A stretch of DNA of 20,239 nucleotides, from assembly GCF_010093595.1 (NCBI RefSeq), contig NW_022985460.1, positions 90,918-111,156 on the forward strand. Direction: 5' to 3'. Position numbers and translations under genes: made by a program. Numbering within the stretch: position 1 is the stretch's first letter; every line of letters begins with the position of its first letter. A model generated the notes under the pieces. The model worked only from the letters and a program-made list of their open reading frames with translations, searched no databases and was not told the origin of the DNA. Shown one piece after another: positions 19,348-20,239 of this stretch. The stretch is from Mytilinidion resinicola. Taxonomy: Eukaryota > Ascomycota > Dothideomycetes > Mytilinidiales > Mytilinidiaceae.

Positions 19348-19845
19348 TCAATGAGCAAGCTTCTCGATATCGTCATCTCCAACGGGAACACGGCACTTGG
19401 GGCACTGTGGCTGGCCAAACTTCTTCGTATCCTGGTAGAGCTCGTTCAAGCAGAAGTGGCCAAACACATGGCCGCAGTTGAGGAGCATGAACGGTCGATG
19501 GTTCACATCCCGCTCCTGCGGAAGTCCGTGGGGATGATCGTACTCCTTTTTGCAAATATAGCATTTGCTCTGTGAATCTTCTGAGGATATGTTGGCAGTG
19601 CTGACTTCGCCGCCGAAGTAGTTGTCGTCAAAGTCGGCGTCATCGAAATCAGCGTCCTCGCCGGCAGAGTAGTTGCCGTCGTCAGACAGCTCCATCTCTT
19701 CGTCGGAATCGATGGACACGGGCTGAGAACGGTTGCCGGATGGTGTGTCGGTCTTGTCGGCAGTGGGCTTGTTTGACGTAGAGGTCCGGCCTTGGCGGGA
19801 GGCTCCGGCGGTGGTGGTCTGAGCGCGATGCACGGGGTTTGACAT
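19348..19845 (-). CDS. Small RING-type zinc finger protein
   Basis: A single minus-strand exon encodes 165 aa. I use the ATG at 19845 rather than an in-frame one at 19974, because the 43 residues between look like translated leader and the inner start begins a coherent protein. Residues 1-45 are Ser/Thr-rich and polar; 46-76 are strongly acidic (DSDEEMELSDD and repeated DADFDD). The C-terminal half is a RING-like domain: C95-x2-C98, C124-G-H126, H130, C132, and C148-x2-C151. The position that usually holds the fifth ligand, in CGHxFC, is Gly here (CGHVFG); H130 might substitute. RING proteins are usually E3 ubiquitin ligases that bind an E2, but substrate and location are unknown. The acidic stretch may be a protein-binding tail. 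Confidence 0.82.
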   Translation of the reverse strand: MSNPVHRAQTTTAGASRQGRTSTSNKPTADKTDTPSGNRSQPVSIDSDEEMELSDDGNYSAGEDADFDDADFDDNYFGGEVSTANISSEDSQSKCYICKKEYDHPHGLPQERDVNHRPFMLLNCGHVFGHFCLNELYQDTKKFGQPQCPKCRVPVGDDDIEKLAH

Positions 19846-20185
19846 GACTGTGAAGGCGGTCGCGCTCGTGTGTGTTGGTTGTTGTGATTCTGGTAGTGGT
19901 TGTTGAGGGTGTGGTTGTGAATTTGATTTCCGATGGGTCGTGGGAAGGAAGCTGGAGTTTATGAGCATGCACATCTTCGAAACTGTGACTTCAGAGGAAG
20001 CAATACTTTCACTATGCTCCGCTCTGCTGCGGCTGTGGCTTGCCGTGATTTACTCCAACCTCAGTGCATACTGAACCTTCGTGAATGGTTGTCGACGATC
20101 ACGTGCCTCGATTGTAAGTAACGCGTAATAGAAGACACGTAGCCGATGTGCTTGCTGCAATTGAAGGGAAGATAATTTGGTAGAG
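19846..20185. other. RING gene leader and upstream region
   Basis: This contains the presumed 5' UTR and promoter of the minus-strand RING gene. The frame is open to 19974 but reads as Gln/Pro/Ser-rich leader. No separate gene is supported on either strand. Confidence 0.4.

Positions 20186-20239
<54 letters not shown>
20186..20239. repeat. (GAAA)n-(GA)n microsatellite at the window edge
   Basis: A few GAAA units (20186-20199) run into an uninterrupted AG tract from 20199 to the last base, about 20 units. The true length beyond the window is unknown, and such tracts often end assemblies. Confidence 0.9.

Noticed and set aside
1..20239. CRISPR arrays, rRNA, tRNA genes and intact transposons
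   Set aside because: No regularly spaced repeats with unique spacers, no TpsiC-arm-like motif in a plausible cloverleaf, and no transposase, integrase or reverse transcriptase was recognised on either strand by eye.
20186..20239. Functional role for the GA tract
   Set aside because: Simple repeats of this kind are common and this one is cut by the window edge, so nothing beyond a microsatellite can be claimed.

Overview
The window looks like nuclear DNA of a filamentous ascomycete fungus. Several genes carry short GT-AG introns of about 46-106 bp, often with CTAAC-type branch sites. The protein families are typical of filamentous ascomycetes: a Fur-type NCS1 permease, an atypical SDR, a secreted beta-lactamase-like serine hydrolase, and a small RING protein whose sequence reads CGHVFG. 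One AT-rich, CpA-poor island resembles repeat-induced point mutation (RIP). No finer taxonomic call is supported.

Layout. 1-860 is TA-rich non-coding DNA with an inverted repeat, 22-bp tandem repeats and a 20-bp perfect palindrome. 865-1783 (minus) holds relics of two genome-maintenance or defence genes: a RAD18-like RING region and an Argonaute N-domain-like region, both broken. 3512-5848 (plus) is an intact ten-exon NCS1 permease. 5849-8537 has no firm gene; it contains weak minus-strand exon-like pieces (6218-7160) and the RIP-like island (7160-7560). 8538-9384 (minus) is a three-exon SDR-like protein whose catalytic Tyr is Phe. 10010-11000 (minus) is an unrecognised, stop-riddled gene relic. 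11437-13628 (plus) is a clear pseudogene of a large fungal multi-pass membrane protein. 14602-16410 (plus) is an intact secreted SxxK serine hydrolase. 17174-17899 (plus) is an intact 241-aa protein with a tubby-like look. 19348-19845 (minus) is a 165-aa RING-like protein. The window ends in a GA microsatellite.

The five intact genes (permease, SDR, hydrolase, tubby-like, RING) do not form an obvious pathway: no backbone synthase or shared regulator is visible, so I do not propose a biosynthetic cluster. What stands out is the density of decayed genes and low-complexity or RIP-like DNA between intact genes. That pattern is common in fungal accessory or subtelomeric regions, but location cannot be proven here. 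I found no convincing tRNA, rRNA, CRISPR or intact transposon.
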